A stretch of DNA of 64,000 nucleotides from Alphaproteobacteria bacterium (GCA_028284045.1 JANQSN010000017.1:31633-95632), one strand, 5' to 3'. Shown: positions 29,577 to 39,269, counted from the first letter of the stretch. Notes: generated by a model not told the origin, from the letters alone. Program-made: numbers and translations.

Positions 29577-29909
29577 CTACTCACCCGCGCTCATCGGCCG
29601 CGATTTCCTCGGCCCCATGGAATTGGATGTCGTCTCCTGACGAACGCCGCCTAGCGGATTGGACGAACCGTTCTCAAGATCCGCCTTCGTGAGGGTTGCG
29701 TCACCCTCCCTACTATCCTCGAATTCTTGTTCGAGGCGCCGTTTCTCCCATAGATCTGCCAGATGTGCCAGCGACGATTCCAAGGCAGGGAACGGTCGGA
29801 CAGGCTCAACGCGTCGCGCCTGTACCAAAGGAACGAACGCAATCGCGCCCAATCCCAGGAGGAGTAGAGACCCGACGATCAGAACGTCAGAAAAAACCGG
29901 CGTATCCAT
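29577..29909 (-). CDS. hypothetical protein with one membrane segment
   Basis: About 110 residues: a transmembrane stretch near 8-28, then a charged soluble part ending MGPRKSRPMSAGE. No family recognised and no good ribosome site. It is in a patch (29.5-30.6 kb) of lower GC content than its neighbours, together with the next gene. I chose the ATG before the membrane segment, at 29909. Confidence 0.45.
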   Translation of the reverse strand: MDTPVFSDVLIVGSLLLLGLGAIAFVPLVQARRVEPVRPFPALESSLAHLADLWEKRRLEQEFEDSREGDATLTKADLENGSSNPLGGVRQETTSNSMGPRKSRPMSAGE

Positions 29910-29976
29910 GCGACATACCGTTCCAGAACATGTAGCGCCCCACAATCCTATCACTCGACAGGACCCATATCCAAGT

Positions 29977-30552
29977 TCAACCGAATTCAGTTAACAAGGG
30001 ATAAAGGGCCTCCTGAAGATACCGGCAGGCTCGACGACGCGCATCGAGATCGGCACCCTTGTTGAAGATCCGCAATCGCACCCTCAACATTAAGCTCGAC
30101 ATGATGAAGAACATCAGCCCCATGAACGCGGCCTCAGGCTGGGCTTCAAGTGTTGCAATGATAGTCCCTGAACCGTTGCTGATCATGAAAGCGAAAAAAC
30201 CAAGCGCAACTCCAAGTGACGCCGCCTGATGGATGCCGATGTTACTTCGTATCTCCGCCAACCTGTCGCTCCCGCGCCGGAGCACCGAGATCTGGTCCGA
30301 CAGATTGGCGATCAGCAATTCGATAATCTCGCGTGTTTCAAGCCTTGGATTTACCCTTTGCTCGGGCCTCGTTGTTAGGTACCCATCACGAATTATACCA
30401 AGCAGCTCCAGACGTCCCTCCGCCGTCTCGGCGACACGCGGCAGAAGGCTCTTGATTTCCTCGACCCTCGACAGACTACCGGCGGGTCGCTCAGGAAGTC
30501 CGGCCGCCCGTTGCCAAAGGAGGTCCCACAGTCTCTGAGCGCCCGTAGACAT
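29977..30552 (-). CDS. hypothetical membrane protein
   Basis: 191 residues. The N-terminal 105 residues are hydrophilic and helical; two transmembrane stretches lie at about 112-130 and 140-158, with a short basic C-terminal part. No family is recognised. Together with the previous gene it forms a small lower-GC patch between moaE and tldD, possibly transferred. Confidence 0.5.
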   Translation of the reverse strand: MSTGAQRLWDLLWQRAAGLPERPAGSLSRVEEIKSLLPRVAETAEGRLELLGIIRDGYLTTRPEQRVNPRLETREIIELLIANLSDQISVLRRGSDRLAEIRSNIGIHQAASLGVALGFFAFMISNGSGTIIATLEAQPEAAFMGLMFFIMSSLMLRVRLRIFNKGADLDARRRACRYLQEALYPLLTEFG

Positions 30553-30618
30553 CGCAGCTCACTCATCGGTCGTCCGATGAATGCAGCTTCACAACCGTTA
30601 CTGCAAGCCTTCATTGCC

Positions 30619-32052
30619 TCACGATGCCGTCCCCCCGACCGTCAGGCCGTCGATCTTCAGGGTCGGTTGGCCGACGCCGACGGGGACGCCCTGGCCTTCC
30701 TTGCCGCAGGTGCCGATGCCGGGATCGAGGCTCATGTCGTTGCCGACCATGCTGACCCGGGTCAGGCAGTCCGGGCCGTTGCCGATCAAGGTCGCACCCT
30801 TGACCGGGCGGGTCGGCTTGCCGTCCTCGATCAGATAGGCCTCCGACGCGGAGAAGACGAATTTGCCGTTGGTGATGTCGACCTGGCCGCCGCCGAAATT
30901 GACGGCGTAGAGGCCCGACTTGACCGACGACAGGACCTCCGCCGGATCGTAGGCGCCGTTGGCCATCACCGTATTGGTCATCCGCGGCATCGGATGATGG
31001 GCGTAGCTCTGCCGGCGGCCATTGCCGGTCGGTGCCGCGCCCATCAGCCGCGCGTTCAGGCGGTCCTGGATGTAGCCGACCAGGATGCCGTCCTCGATCA
31101 GCGTCGTCGTGCCGGTCGGCGTACCTTCGTCGTCGATGCTCAGCGAGCCGCGACGGTCGGCGATCAAGCCGTCGTCGATCACGGTCACGCCGGGCGCGGC
31201 GACGCGCTCGCCCATCAGCCCGGCGAAGGCGGAGGTCTTCTTGCGGTTGAAGTCGCCTTCCAGGCCGTGGCCGATCGCCTCATGCAACAGGATGCCGGGC
31301 CAGCCGGGGCCCAGCACCACGGTCATCTCGCCGGCCGGGGCATCGACCGCCTCCAGCTTCACCAGGGCCTGGCGCAGCGCCTCGTCGGCCGCCGCCTGCC
31401 AGCACTCCGGCGACAGATAGACGTCGTAGCCGGTGCGCCCGCCGGTGCCGTAGCTGCCGCTCTCCTGCCGGTCGCCGTCGCCGCACATCACGCTGACGCC
31501 CAGGCGCACCAGCGGGCGGATATCGGCGGCCTGGCTGCCGTCGGCGCGCAGGATGCGCACCGCCTGCCATTCGCCGCTGATAGAGGCCATCACCTGGCGC
31601 ACCCGCGGCTCGCGCGCGCGGACATAAGCGTCGATCGCCGCCAGCACCGCGACCTTGTCGGCGAAGGGCACGGCCGACAGCGGATTCAGGTCGGTGTAGA
31701 GGTGCCGGTTGGTGCCCGGCGGGCCCGCCGCCAGCGTGCCGGAATGGCCGTCCAGCACCGCGCGCACCGACTGGCCGGCGCGCGCCAGCGCGGCATCGCT
31801 GATCTCCCCGGCATGGGCATAGCCCCAGGCATCCCCGGCCACCGCGCGCAGGCCGAAGCCCTGGCTGGTGTCGAAGGCGCCGCTCTTCAGCCGGCCGTCG
31901 TCCCAGGACAGGCTCTCGCTCTGGCGGTACTCCAGGAACAGCTCGCCGTCGTCGGCGCCGGCCAGCGCCTCGGCCACCCGCGCCTCCGCCCGGGCGCGGT
32001 CCAGCTCGGCCCGCTCGAAGAACAACTGATCGGTCACGCTGAGCGCGGTCAT
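30619..32052 (-). CDS. tldD: metalloprotease TldD
   Basis: 477 residues, typical TldD length. The zinc motif HExxxH is HEAIGH at 257-262, followed by GLEGDFNRK; further family blocks are GTPTGTTTLIEDG, PMPRMTNT and GQVDITNGKFVF. TldD forms a heterodimer with TldE/PmbA and processes peptides such as microcin B17 precursor and CcdA. The partner gene is not visible in this window. Confidence 0.93.
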   Translation of the reverse strand: MTALSVTDQLFFERAELDRARAEARVAEALAGADDGELFLEYRQSESLSWDDGRLKSGAFDTSQGFGLRAVAGDAWGYAHAGEISDAALARAGQSVRAVLDGHSGTLAAGPPGTNRHLYTDLNPLSAVPFADKVAVLAAIDAYVRAREPRVRQVMASISGEWQAVRILRADGSQAADIRPLVRLGVSVMCGDGDRQESGSYGTGGRTGYDVYLSPECWQAAADEALRQALVKLEAVDAPAGEMTVVLGPGWPGILLHEAIGHGLEGDFNRKKTSAFAGLMGERVAAPGVTVIDDGLIADRRGSLSIDDEGTPTGTTTLIEDGILVGYIQDRLNARLMGAAPTGNGRRQSYAHHPMPRMTNTVMANGAYDPAEVLSSVKSGLYAVNFGGGQVDITNGKFVFSASEAYLIEDGKPTRPVKGATLIGNGPDCLTRVSMVGNDMSLDPGIGTCGKEGQGVPVGVGQPTLKIDGLTVGGTAS

Positions 32053-32207
32053 GGGTGCTCGTCATCCTTCCGCTTGGGTCCGACGATCCGGCCCAGAAGG
32101 CAAGCTGGCGTCGCGACGCCCCGCTGACAAGCCCCCCGACCCTCGTCACCGCGGATCGGATCGCATAGGGTGCCCTGCCCGTGCCCACGATCGGAAGAGC
32201 CTGTGCC

Positions 32208-32834
32208 ATGAGCGCGGTCGAACGGTCCCGCAAGATCATCGCCCCGGTGATCGGCCTCGCCGTCGGCGCCGCCATCGTCTGGACCGTCGGCTGGTGGTGG
32301 CTGGCGGTGCCGGCCGCCTTGCTGGTCGCCGCGGCGCTCTGGGTGATGCTGGCGCCGGAGGGAACCTTCGACCCGCGCCGCGCCAAGACCGACGCCGCAC
32401 TCGCCGGCATGCCCGAGATGTTCCGCGAGGAGATCCGCGATGCCGGCGAACGCATCAAGGCGCTGCGGACGCTGGCCTACCGGTTCGGCACCGACCCGCT
32501 GCGCGACACGCTGTTGACCATCACCGAGCATGCCCGCGCCATCCTCGACGATGTGGAACACGCGCCGAAGGACTATCCGCGCATGCGCAAGGCGCTGACC
32601 CACTACCTGAAGCATGTCGAGACCATCGCCGGGCGTCTGGACTACATGGCGCGCCAGGGCGCCAGCGACGAAGCGGCGCTGACGCGCAGCCGGGCGACCA
32701 TGGGGGACCTGGCGGCCGTCTTCCAGCGCTACCGCGACCGGATGCTGGAGGACGAGGCCTTCGACATCGACAGCCGCCTGACACTGCTGGAACAGGAGAT
32801 CGGCGCGGAACAGGTCGCCGCCACCCGCGGCTAA
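32208..32834 (+). CDS. XpaC-like membrane protein
   Basis: 208 residues with two hydrophobic stretches near 15-30 and 33-52, then a helical cytoplasmic domain that fits the 5-bromo-4-chloroindolyl phosphate hydrolysis (XpaC) family. The ATG at 32208 has GGAAGAG upstream; a GTG at 32181 is the other option. The biochemical role of the family is unknown. The gene converges on the HAD gene with only 7 bases between. Confidence 0.65.
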   Translation: MSAVERSRKIIAPVIGLAVGAAIVWTVGWWWLAVPAALLVAAALWVMLAPEGTFDPRRAKTDAALAGMPEMFREEIRDAGERIKALRTLAYRFGTDPLRDTLLTITEHARAILDDVEHAPKDYPRMRKALTHYLKHVETIAGRLDYMARQGASDEAALTRSRATMGDLAAVFQRYRDRMLEDEAFDIDSRLTLLEQEIGAEQVAATRG

Positions 32835-32841
32835 GCCGGCC

Positions 32842-33747
32842 CTACCAGACCAGCCGCCACATCGCCGCCCGCGGCGGCGCCAGAGTGTCGAACAGCCTCG
32901 CCAGGCGCGCGGGATCGGGACTGTCGGTGCCGGGAGCAGTGATCTCGCCCTGATGGATGCCGTCCATCACGAACAGCGCATCGACGCCGATGGCGGCCGC
33001 ACCGGCCATGTCGGTCCGCACGCTGTCGCCGATCGCCAGGGTCCGGCCGGCCGGCACATCGGCCAGCACGCGCCGGCGCAACAGGTCGTAGATCGGCGGA
33101 TGCGGCTTGCCGTGCCAGACGGCGCGGCCACCGCGCTCCTCATAGTACTCCGCCATAGCGCCGGCGCAGACCGCCAGCTTATCGCCGACCACGACGATCA
33201 GATCGGGATTGGCGCAGACCATCGGCAGACCGGCCGCCAGACAGCGGTCGAGCAGCGGGGCGTAGTCCTCCAGCGTCTCATCGAAATCGTCGACGCCGGT
33301 GCACAGGACGAAGCTCGCTTCCTCCGGCCGGTCGACCACATCGAGATCCAGCCCGGCATGCACATCCGCATCCCGCGGCGGTCCGAGCGGGAAGCAGCGC
33401 CGGCCGAGCCCCTGATGGAAGGCATCCGCCCGCGCCGCCAGGGCGAGATGCGCCGCCTCGCCGGAGGACAGGACCCCGTCATAGGCCTCGTCCGGCACGC
33501 CCAGCTCGCGCAGCTTGGCGATCACGCTGGGGATGCGGCGCGGCGCGTTCGACAACAGGGCGACCCGCGCACCGCTGGCGCGCAGGCGGGTCAGGCAGTC
33601 GACGACGCCGGGATAGGGTTCCACGCCGTTGTGGACGACGCCCCACAGATCGACGATGTAGCCGTCATAGTCGCCGGCGATCGCCCCCAACCCGTCGAGA
33701 ATCGCGACGGCGGGGGCGTCCGGCCCGGTTGGGGCCTGGTCGGGCAT
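32842..33747 (-). CDS. HAD-IIA hydrolase, TIGR01459 type
   Basis: About 301 residues. HAD motif I is IVDLWGVVHNG, motif II is LLSNAPRR, motif III lies around WHGKPHPPIY, and motif IV is LAIGDSVRTDMAGA. The DLWGVVHNG wording is the hallmark of the alphaproteobacterial TIGR01459 subfamily of phosphatases; the substrate is unknown. A longer start at 33768 is possible. It converges with the XpaC-like gene. Confidence 0.82.
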   Translation of the reverse strand: MPDQAPTGPDAPAVAILDGLGAIAGDYDGYIVDLWGVVHNGVEPYPGVVDCLTRLRASGARVALLSNAPRRIPSVIAKLRELGVPDEAYDGVLSSGEAAHLALAARADAFHQGLGRRCFPLGPPRDADVHAGLDLDVVDRPEEASFVLCTGVDDFDETLEDYAPLLDRCLAAGLPMVCANPDLIVVVGDKLAVCAGAMAEYYEERGGRAVWHGKPHPPIYDLLRRRVLADVPAGRTLAIGDSVRTDMAGAAAIGVDALFVMDGIHQGEITAPGTDSPDPARLARLFDTLAPPRAAMWRLVW

Positions 33748-33843
33748 GGCCGGGATCTCTCGGATCATCGGGCGGGGGCGTGAGGCGCGGGTGTCTTGCC
33801 ACGACCCGGCCGCACTGCGCAACCGGACGCCGGGCGTGCGCTC

Positions 33844-35253
33844 CTAGCGATGGATCCGCGGCTCTCCGAACAGCGCGCCCTGGCCGTAGTCGATGGGCAT
33901 CTCCAGCACGTCCAACAGCGTGCGGTCGTCGCCGATATCGTCGACGATCAGGTCGATGGCCGCGCGGTCCAGCTCGCGCTTGACCACCGGCACCACCAGC
34001 GGCCGGCTGAGGTCGCGCCGCTCGCGCAACAGCACGTCCGCCTTGACCTTGACATAGCGGATATGGACCGCCGCCAGGGCATCGGCGTCGAGCCGCGCCA
34101 GGTCGTGCGCCCCGTCGACGGCGAAGCGGAAGCCAAGCTCGCCCAGACGGTTGAGCTGCTGGCGCAGATCCTTCAGCGCGGCGCGCAGATCGTCCATGCG
34201 GAGCTGCAGTACCAGATGCGAAGCCAGCCGCGCATTCGCCGTCAGGAAGTCGATGAGCTGGCGCATGAAATCGGCATCGCCCAGGCTGTAGGTCGAGACC
34301 TGCGCGAAGATCGCGCGGCGCGGCGTCGCTCGGGCATGCTCGCGCACCAACTGAATGCAGCGCAGCAGCAGGAAATTGTCGAACTGGACGATCAGCCCCT
34401 CGCGCTCCGCCAGCGCCTGATACTGGTCCGGCAGCAGGAAATGGCCCGACCAGGTGACCGCGCGGGTATACGCCTCGTAGTGGCGCAGCTTGCGCTGCGG
34501 CAGGGTGACGACCGGCACCATCGCGACGTCGATGCGGTCCTGCGCCAGCGCCTCCGTCAGCAGCCCCACGACCTCCTCGTCGGGCATGCCGGCGATATCG
34601 GCCCGGCCGCTGACATGCAGCCGGCTGTCGGCAACCCCGCCGGCGTCCCCGGTGGGCGGCTCCGTCATCAGCGGATCGGTCAACAGCAGCTCGCCCTCGG
34701 GCTCGCTTGCGGCCTCGGCCGCCGGTTCTGCAGGCGCCGGCGGTTGGTCGGTCGCCTCGGCCTTGGGCGCCTCGGGCTTGGGCGAGCGCTCCGCCGCCTT
34801 GGGGATCGGCGACGGTGGCCCCTTCTCCGCCGTCGCGTCGGCCGCGGCCGCCTCCGCGGCGGTGGGCGTGACGATGCCGCTGGCGGCCAGCGTTTCGGAG
34901 AGCTGGCCCAAGAGATCGTAGACTTGGCGAACCTCCTGGCGCACGGCGTCCTGGCTGGTCTCCTCCGCCAGGCGTTCCTGGATGGTGCGCACTTGCTCGC
35001 GCGTCTCGAACAGCTCCGCATAGAGCCGGTCGCGGTCGACGGCGAGCTGGCCCAGCTCCCGCCGCACGCCGGCCGACCAGCCGATGCGGGCGATCACGGA
35101 ATGGGCGAAGGCCGCCAGCGCGAACACGGCCAGCGCGATCATCACCGCGTCTTGCGGCGCCATGCCGGCGCCCGCATAGGGCAGCGCCACGGCGGCCGCC
35201 AAGGCAACCAGTCCGTAGAGACCGGCGATCAGGAAATGGCCGAAGGGACGCAT
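33844..35253 (-). CDS. TipF-like degenerate EAL-domain protein
   Basis: 469 residues: two membrane stretches (about 7-28 and 33-55), a coiled coil (60-120), an Ala/Pro-rich linker (130-195), then an EAL domain (225-469). The catalytic motifs are eroded: EAL reads EAY (YEAYTRAV) and the DDFGTG loop reads DGAHD, so hydrolysis of c-di-GMP is unlikely, but binding is possible. The plan matches Caulobacter TipF, a c-di-GMP-binding protein needed for flagellum assembly. It lies 88 bases downstream of pyrD on the same strand. Confidence 0.75.
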   Translation of the reverse strand: MRPFGHFLIAGLYGLVALAAAVALPYAGAGMAPQDAVMIALAVFALAAFAHSVIARIGWSAGVRRELGQLAVDRDRLYAELFETREQVRTIQERLAEETSQDAVRQEVRQVYDLLGQLSETLAASGIVTPTAAEAAAADATAEKGPPSPIPKAAERSPKPEAPKAEATDQPPAPAEPAAEAASEPEGELLLTDPLMTEPPTGDAGGVADSRLHVSGRADIAGMPDEEVVGLLTEALAQDRIDVAMVPVVTLPQRKLRHYEAYTRAVTWSGHFLLPDQYQALAEREGLIVQFDNFLLLRCIQLVREHARATPRRAIFAQVSTYSLGDADFMRQLIDFLTANARLASHLVLQLRMDDLRAALKDLRQQLNRLGELGFRFAVDGAHDLARLDADALAAVHIRYVKVKADVLLRERRDLSRPLVVPVVKRELDRAAIDLIVDDIGDDRTLLDVLEMPIDYGQGALFGEPRIHR

Positions 35254-35341
35254 GACAGAAACCAGTCGAACTCCGGGCGCGCCGGCCGCTGCAACCGGAC
35301 CGGGCGGATGATTGTCAGACGGACACCTAGCGGCGCCAAGG

Positions 35342-36406
35342 TTAAAGATCTGCTCCCACGGCTTCGCCCAGCGTGGAAAAGCCGTCTTGCCGCAGCCGTC
35401 GGGCCAAGTCTTCGGCGATGCGATCGATCAGCCGCGGCCCCTGATAGACCAGAGCCGTGTAGAGCTGAACCAGCGTCGCCCCGGCGCGGATCTTGGCATA
35501 GGCATCCGCGCCGCTGGCGATGCCGCCGACGCCGATCAGCACCAGGCGCCCCCGCGCAACCGCCGCCACCCGGCGCAGAACCGCCGTCGACGGCGCCATC
35601 AGCGGCCGACCGCTGAGGCCCCCGGCCTCCGCGGCCAGATGCGGTGGCAGGCAGGCAGGCCGGGCGACCGTGGTGTTGGTCACCACCAGCCCGTCCAAGC
35701 CATGAGCCACCGCCGCCTCGACGATGGCGTCGAGGTCGTCGGGCGCCAGGTCCGGCGCGATCTTCAACAACAGCGCCGGCCGGTGCCCGGTGGCCGCCCG
35801 CGCCGCGGTGACGGCGGCGAGCAGCGGTGCCAAATGGTCCGCCGCCTGCATCCGGCGCAGGCCTTCGGTGTTCGGCGAGGAGACGTTGATCACCAGATAG
35901 TCGGCCAGGCCGGCGAGCCGCGTCACCCCGGCGACATAGTCGGCAAGCGGATCGTCGGCGTCGCGGTTGCGGCCGATATTCGCCCCCACCGGGCCGGGCC
36001 GATCGGCCGGCAGCCGCGCCAACCGCGCCGCCACCCGCTCCAGCCCCTGATTGTTGAAGCCGAGGCGGTTGATCAGCGCCTGGTGGCGCGGCAGGCGGAA
36101 CAGCCGCGGGCGCGGATTGCCCGGCTGGGGGCGCGGCGTGACGCTGCCGACCTCGACGAAGCCGAAGCCGAGGCCGAGCAGGGGCAAAGCCGCCTCGGCA
36201 TTCTTGTCGAAGCCGGCGGCCAGACCGATCGGCGAGGCGAAATCGCGGCCCAGGCAGCGGGTCGCCAGGATCGGATCCGCCGCCGGGCGGCGCCGGCCCG
36301 CCAACCCCGCCGCACCGGCGGTCTTCAGCGCCGCCAGGGTCAGCCCATGCGCCGTTTCCGGCGGCAGGCGCCGCATCACCGGCCCAATAATCGCGTAAGG
36401 GTCCAC
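35342..36406 (-). CDS. pyrD: dihydroorotate dehydrogenase (quinone)
   Basis: 354 residues, class 2 type with an N-terminal membrane-associated helix. Motifs: GLAAGFDKNAEA, EVGSVTPRPQPGNPRPRLFRL, NRLGFNNQG, NVSSPNT with the catalytic Ser, and LIGVGGIASG. It oxidises dihydroorotate with quinone as acceptor in pyrimidine synthesis. It begins with GTG at 36406. Upstream lies the inverted-repeat element at 36.45-36.58 kb. Confidence 0.94.
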   Translation of the reverse strand: MDPYAIIGPVMRRLPPETAHGLTLAALKTAGAAGLAGRRRPAADPILATRCLGRDFASPIGLAAGFDKNAEAALPLLGLGFGFVEVGSVTPRPQPGNPRPRLFRLPRHQALINRLGFNNQGLERVAARLARLPADRPGPVGANIGRNRDADDPLADYVAGVTRLAGLADYLVINVSSPNTEGLRRMQAADHLAPLLAAVTAARAATGHRPALLLKIAPDLAPDDLDAIVEAAVAHGLDGLVVTNTTVARPACLPPHLAAEAGGLSGRPLMAPSTAVLRRVAAVARGRLVLIGVGGIASGADAYAKIRAGATLVQLYTALVYQGPRLIDRIAEDLARRLRQDGFSTLGEAVGADL

Positions 36407-36446
36407 CTTGAGAAATCCGGGCCAGCCCTAGTCGGCGCACAAGAGC

Positions 36447-36576
36447 CCCTCCCCCTTGATGGGGGAGGGTTCGGGAGGGGGTGAGGGTGCCACGGCTTGA
36501 GCTGCACCCCCGTCGGCGCGCGCCGCAACCTCCGCGATCACCCCCACCCAACCCTCCCCCATCAAGGGGGAGGGCT
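36447..36576. repeat. 130-bp element of two nested hairpins in inverted orientation
   Basis: The left arm (36447-36483) and the right arm (36541-36576) are inverted copies about 36 bases long. Each arm is itself a hairpin: CCCTCCCCC-TTGAT-GGGGGAGGG on the left, the reverse complement on the right. A single stem of the same type stands at 9860-9882. This fits a dispersed repeat family of alphaproteobacteria. It lies between pyrD and xerD. Confidence 0.85.
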
Positions 36577-36609
36577 TCAACAGGGGGCGGCCGCGAGCGT
36601 CGATGAAAC

Positions 36610-37584
36610 CTAGCCCTGAGCCGCCCGAGCCAGGGGATGCGCCTCGGCGACCAGGCGGGCCAGGCGCTCCTCCAGGACATGGGTGTAGATCTGCGTCGTC
36701 GCGATGTCGGCATGGCCCAGCATCACCTGGACCGAGCGGAGATCCGCGCCATGGGCCAAGAGATGGGTGGCGAAGGCGTGGCGCAGCACATGCGGGCTGA
36801 CCGCGCGCGGCGGCACGCCGGCTTCCACGGCGAGATCCTTCAGGAGCTGGGCGAAGCGCTGGCGGGTCAGATGGCCGCCCGCCGCCGCGCGCGACGGGAA
36901 CAGGAAGGCGGAGCGCCGGCCGCCGACCAGGAAATGGCCGCGCACCGCGATATAGGCGGCCAGCGCATCCTGCGCGGGCTCCGACAACGGCACCAGGCGT
37001 TCCTTGCCGCCCTTGCCCATCACCTTCACGAACCGGCCGTCGCGCGACAGCGCCGACAGCGGCAGGCCGACCAGTTCCGTGACCCGCAGGCCGGTCGCGT
37101 ACAACACCTCCATCAAGGCGACCAGGCGGCGGCCCTCCGGTCCCGGCCACGCGGCGGCGGCCTCCAGCAGCCGGTCGACCTCCGCCTCGCTCAACAGCTT
37201 CGGCAGCGGCCGGCCGAGCTTAGGCCCGTCCAACCCGGCCGCCGGATTATCGGTGCGCCACCCCTCCGACACGGCGAAGGCGAAGAACTGCTTCAGCGCC
37301 GACAGTCGGCGCGCCGCCGTGCGGGGCGACACCGCCGCCGCCCCGGCCGCGCCGGCCAGCCCGGCGAAGTATCCGGCCAGCGCCTCGCCGGACGCCGCGA
37401 CCAGCCGGCCGCCGCCTGAGGGGGCCAGCCGGCGTTCGATATCGGCGAGGTCGCGGGCATAGGCCAGGCGCGTGTTGGCTGCCACGCCGCGCTCGCCCAA
37501 CAGCATGTCCAGGAAGGCATCGATCTCGCCCGACGGCGGCGGTCTCGCCGCGGGCGGGCGGCCGCGCCGGCGCACCGCCGTCAC
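36610..37584 (-). CDS. xerD: tyrosine recombinase XerD
   Basis: 324 residues. The N-terminal SAM-like domain covers about 20-120; the catalytic domain has the whole set R167 (ATGLR), K191, H265 and R268 (HVLRH), H291 (LGHADI) and Y300 (IYTHV). XerD with XerC resolves chromosome dimers at dif. It starts with GTG at 37584, overlapping the stop of the upstream gene (GTGA). The N-terminal 18 residues are Arg/Pro-rich. Confidence 0.9.
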   Translation of the reverse strand: MTAVRRRGRPPAARPPPSGEIDAFLDMLLGERGVAANTRLAYARDLADIERRLAPSGGGRLVAASGEALAGYFAGLAGAAGAAAVSPRTAARRLSALKQFFAFAVSEGWRTDNPAAGLDGPKLGRPLPKLLSEAEVDRLLEAAAAWPGPEGRRLVALMEVLYATGLRVTELVGLPLSALSRDGRFVKVMGKGGKERLVPLSEPAQDALAAYIAVRGHFLVGGRRSAFLFPSRAAAGGHLTRQRFAQLLKDLAVEAGVPPRAVSPHVLRHAFATHLLAHGADLRSVQVMLGHADIATTQIYTHVLEERLARLVAEAHPLARAAQG

Positions 37585-39269
37585 AGCCCGGCCGCCCAGA
37601 TGGCTTCCAGCGCCAGCCGGCGTGCATCATCCGCCTGGCCCGTGGCGACCAGCGCCGACAGCACCTCGCGCAGCAGCACCGGATGCGCGTCGGCCGGCCC
37701 GCTCTCCCCCAGCACCAGAAGCGCGAACAGCGCCGTCATGCCGGCGGCCCCGGCGGCGGCGGCCTGCTCCATGCGCCACCACACCGAGGGCACCGGCAGC
37801 GACACCGGCGACCGGCTGTCGTCCACCGGCAGGAGCGACCAGAGATCCGGCGCGATCGGCCAGCCCAGCGCCTCCAGCGTCACCAGCGTGACCGCGGCAT
37901 TGTAGTGCGCGGTGTCGCCGACCTGCTCCAGCTCCCCAGCCAGCCACTGGCTCAGTTCCCGCCCGAAATCGCGCGTCGCCTGCTCCCCGGCGGAGCGCGA
38001 CAGCCAGTCGAGCGGCCAGATCGGCGCCAGCCGCGCCAACTGCGCCTCCGACAGGGCGTCGGCGCGGGCGATCGCATGCCAGCGTTCCGCGACGTCGGCG
38101 ATCCCGGCGGCGTAGTAGGTACGCGCCGCCTCCACCGCGATCGCGTCGGCCCGCGAGGCCGGCGCGATCGGCGACAACAGCGCCAGCATCGTCGCCAGCG
38201 ACGCCCGCTCGCCGCGCGCCAAGCTCAAGAGATGCCGCCGGAGGTCCAGCGCGTCCTGCGGATCGGCCTGGCTGTCCGCGGTCTGCATCAACAGGGCGCG
38301 CACCCGCGGCCCGCCGCTGCGGCTGGCGATGAACAGCGCATTGGCATACTCGTCGCGCTCGAAGGGCACGGCGCGGTAGATCGTCAGCAGCCCCGCCGAC
38401 GGCATCGCTCCGGCCCCGGCCACCCGCTCCGCCGCCTCCAGCCGCACGGCGGCCGGCGTGATCTCGCTGCGGCTGATCGCCAGCAGCCGTGCCGGATCGC
38501 TGAGGCGCAGCGCGCCCGACGCCACCGGCCGGTCGGCCAACGCCAGTACGGCCAGCAGCAAGGCGTCGGGATCGGACAGCGACCGCCAGGCGAGATCCGG
38601 CATCTCCGCCGCGGCATCGCCGGCCGCCATCCGCACCAGGGCCAGGAACACTGCGTGCGCGTCGGCCACCTCAGGTGCTACCGCCGCCGTCGCCGCCAGC
38701 GCCTCGGCCGCCGCCCCGTCCGCCAGCAGGCAGACCAGGCGGATGCGGCTGCGATAGGCGTCGTCGAGATGCGGATCGGCGCGGTCCGCCCAGCCGCAGG
38801 CCTCCCCGGTGCGGCCGGCCAGCAACAGGCCGTCGACGATCGCCTGCGCCACATCGGTCTCGCGGAACAGCCCGTCCGCTTCCTCGGCCAGCGCGACCAC
38901 GTCGTCGACCATCGCCAGTTCCGACAGCTTGGCCGCGCGCACCGATTGGACGGAGCGGCCGCGGTCCTGCCACATCGGATCGCCGGGCGACAGCAGCAGC
39001 CGCTGCATCAGCCGGCGCATCGCCATGGACTGGGCGCCGGTCGGCAGATAGGACAGAAGCCGCCCGAAATCGTCGGGAATGGCGCCGTCCCACAAGGGCG
39101 GCGCGGCCGGTCCCGGCCCGCTCTCGGCCAGCGCCGAATCGGGCGTAGCGCACCACAGCACAAGCGCCGCCGTCGCCGCCTTTCCGGCCTGGATCAACCT
39201 GCTGAGACGCGGGCGCCGAACCGCCGATGCCGTGACCTCGGCCGGGAGGGCTGCCGCCGGGCCGATCAT
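37581..39269 (-). CDS. conserved secreted/helical-repeat protein
   Basis: 562 residues with a probable signal or membrane segment near 25-45 (GKAATAALVLWCATPDSALA). The rest is a long Ala/Leu-rich helical protein, probably of repeat type, with no recognised domain. Genes like this commonly sit between xerD and aroK in Rhodospirillales. It overlaps both neighbours by 4 bases (ATGA at its start, GTGA at its end), so three genes form one operon with xerD last. Confidence 0.7.
   Translation of the reverse strand: MIGPAAALPAEVTASAVRRPRLSRLIQAGKAATAALVLWCATPDSALAESGPGPAAPPLWDGAIPDDFGRLLSYLPTGAQSMAMRRLMQRLLLSPGDPMWQDRGRSVQSVRAAKLSELAMVDDVVALAEEADGLFRETDVAQAIVDGLLLAGRTGEACGWADRADPHLDDAYRSRIRLVCLLADGAAAEALAATAAVAPEVADAHAVFLALVRMAAGDAAAEMPDLAWRSLSDPDALLLAVLALADRPVASGALRLSDPARLLAISRSEITPAAVRLEAAERVAGAGAMPSAGLLTIYRAVPFERDEYANALFIASRSGGPRVRALLMQTADSQADPQDALDLRRHLLSLARGERASLATMLALLSPIAPASRADAIAVEAARTYYAAGIADVAERWHAIARADALSEAQLARLAPIWPLDWLSRSAGEQATRDFGRELSQWLAGELEQVGDTAHYNAAVTLVTLEALGWPIAPDLWSLLPVDDSRSPVSLPVPSVWWRMEQAAAAGAAGMTALFALLVLGESGPADAHPVLLREVLSALVATGQADDARRLALEAIWAAGL

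Noticed and set aside
29507..30618. tRNA or small RNA genes in the lower-GC patch
   Set aside because: I found no cloverleaf-like or terminator-flanked structure.
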